DNA of 5,873 nt from an uncultured Lachnoclostridium sp. (GTDB lineage Bacteria > Bacillota > Clostridia > Lachnospirales > Lachnospiraceae): positions 1 to 5,873 of the forward strand of contig CATZVV010000127.1 in the NCBI GenBank assembly GCA_958425285.1, written 5' to 3'. How positions within the stretch are numbered: position 1 is the stretch's first letter; the number at the start of each line of letters is the position of its first letter. Below, piece after piece: positions 4,624 through 5,873 of this stretch. A model generated the notes under the pieces. The model searched no databases. It was not told where the DNA came from and saw nothing but the letters and a program-made list of their open reading frames with translations. A program made the position numbers and the translations under genes.

Positions 4624-5873
4624 GATGGGTTTTGAAATTATATTAGCAATGTTAGCTGGGCTTGGTTTGTTTTTGTATGGTATGAAATTAATGAGTGATG
4701 GTTTACAAAAAGTAGCCGGTGCTAAGATGAGGATGGTTTTGGAAAAACTCACAGCAAATCGTTTTATGGGTGTTATTGTTGGTTTTATTTTTACGGCTAT
4801 TGTACAGTCTTCAAGTGCAACAACGGTCTTAGTTGTGAGTTTTGTAGATACGGGACTTATGAGCCTTGCGCAGTCAGTTGGAGTGACGATGGGTGCCAAT
4901 ATTGGTACAACAATGACGGGTCAGATGATTGCCTTCAAATTGTCAGCAGTGGCACCCCTCTTTTTAATTGCCGGAGTAGGTCTTTTGATGTTTATGAAAA
5001 AAACGTTTATTCAGAAGATCGGAGAAGTTATTCTTGGCTTTGGTATGCTGTTTTTTGGATTGGAGACAATGGCTGGTTCGATGGAGAGCTTGGGACCATC
5101 CGTTCAGCAGGCAATAGCCTCGTTAGATAATGTATATCTTGCTATTTTAGTTGGCTTTGTAGTTACGGCTATTTTACAAAGTTCATCTGCAACGACTGGA
5201 ATTGTTATGGTAATGGCGGCTACGATGACAGCTGCAGGAGAGCCATTAATTTCTCTCAAAATCAGTTTTTACTTAATTTTGGGTTGTAATATGGGTTCTT
5301 GTGTATCGGCATTATTGGCCAGTGTACCGGGAAATAAAAATGCAAAGCGGGCTGCTATGGTTCATTTTCTGTTTAATCTGATTGGTTCAGCTATCATTGT
5401 TGTATTACTTGGATTTTTTGAACCACAGATACAAAGTATGATTTCAGCTATTAATTCAGATCCACAAAGCTGTGTAGCAAATGCAAATACAATTTTCAAA
5501 TTGTTGCAGGTGGTTTTATTGTTCCCAATGGCAAATACACTTGTTAAACTCTCTCAGTTAATCATACGGGGAGAGGACAAAGTAGCGGACAAGCAGCTAA
5601 AACTTCAGTTTATTGGTGAGGGGCATGCAGTGACTCCGGCTACGGCTGTACCTATGGCTATCTCAGAAATTGAGAGAATGGGGCGTACGGCATGTGAAAA
5701 TATTAATTGTGCAATGAAAGGTCTTTTGGAGGGTGATAGTTCAAGTCTAGAAGGTATTTATGAAACAGAGACAGAAATTGATTATTTGAATACGGAAATT
5801 TGTAATTACTTAGTAAAAGCGAACCAGCTAGCTCTTCCTATGCAAGATAAGAAGTTACTTGGGGGATTGTTTC
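4624..5873 (+). CDS. Na/Pi cotransporter family protein with PhoU-like C-terminal region (partial, runs off right edge)
   Basis: The frame is open for 416 codons to the window end. The membrane part shows the inverted-repeat design of the Na/Pi cotransporter (PF02690, NptA/YjbB-like) family. Repeat 1 has QSSSATT at 61-67 and GANIGTT at 90-96. Repeat 2 has QSSSATT at 185-191 and GCNMGSC at 220-226, a variant of the second GxNIGT motif. The QSSS pairs form the phosphate and sodium site in this family. Hydrophobic segments lie at about 3-22, 47-72, 106-124, 132-150, 170-204, 210-231, 245-264 and 290-306. From about residue 345 the sequence turns hydrophilic and helical (ISEIERMGRTACENI onward), resembling the PhoU-like domain many bacterial members carry. 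Complete proteins are usually 530-600 residues, so roughly a quarter is missing. AAAGG at 4613-4617 precedes the ATG at 4624 by six bases. It probably moves phosphate or a related anion with sodium, in a direction not set by sequence. It seems to be transcribed apart from the upstream pair. Confidence 0.9.

Noticed and set aside
4305..4899. Minus-strand frames at 4305-4511 and 4609-4899
   Set aside because: They are antisense to the reductase end and to the transporter start, where plus-strand coding is clear from the tetrad-bearing reductase and the QSSSATT/GANIGTT motifs.

Overview
The window reads as an ordinary chromosomal stretch of a low-GC anaerobic Firmicute, most likely a gut clostridium of the Lachnospiraceae type. 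Evidence: AT-rich sequence with A/T-ending codons, strong AGGAG/GGAGG ribosome sites, GTG as well as ATG starts, short gaps or overlaps between genes, and protein families typical of Clostridia (M18 aminopeptidase ApeB type, TtcA-like PP-loop enzyme, Na/Pi cotransporter with PhoU-like tail). The genus call is inference from style only. No phage, transposon, CRISPR, rRNA or tRNA gene was seen.

Layout: every gene is on the plus strand. Bases 1-82 hold the last 26 codons of a gene that looks like arginyl-tRNA synthetase. A 107-base gap follows and contains a strong interrupted hairpin (99-142). Then comes a tight three-gene group: a TtcA-like tRNA thiolase (190-1014), a PAP2 membrane phosphatase (1029-1568) and an M18 aminopeptidase (1553-2824) whose start overlaps the phosphatase end by 16 bases. 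A 140-base gap (2825-2964) can fold in several competing ways. It is followed by a tightly coupled pair, a HAD phosphatase (2965-3618) and an aldo/keto reductase (3620-4447), separated by one base. A T-rich 176-base gap with a weak terminator-like hairpin and a possible extended -10 promoter leads to a Na/Pi cotransporter family gene that runs off the right edge (4624-5873).

The genes look like housekeeping or general metabolic functions: tRNA charging and tRNA thiolation, lipid-phosphate or undecaprenyl-pyrophosphate recycling, peptide breakdown, nucleotide or sugar-phosphate hydrolysis, carbonyl reduction, and phosphate or anion transport. No single pathway joins them. The close spacing suggests shared transcription rather than one biochemical system. 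I found no clear previously undescribed system. The points most worth a second look are the two structured gaps (99-142 and 2819-2949) and the occurrence of a TtcA-like enzyme with a CxC third-ligand site in a probable Firmicute.
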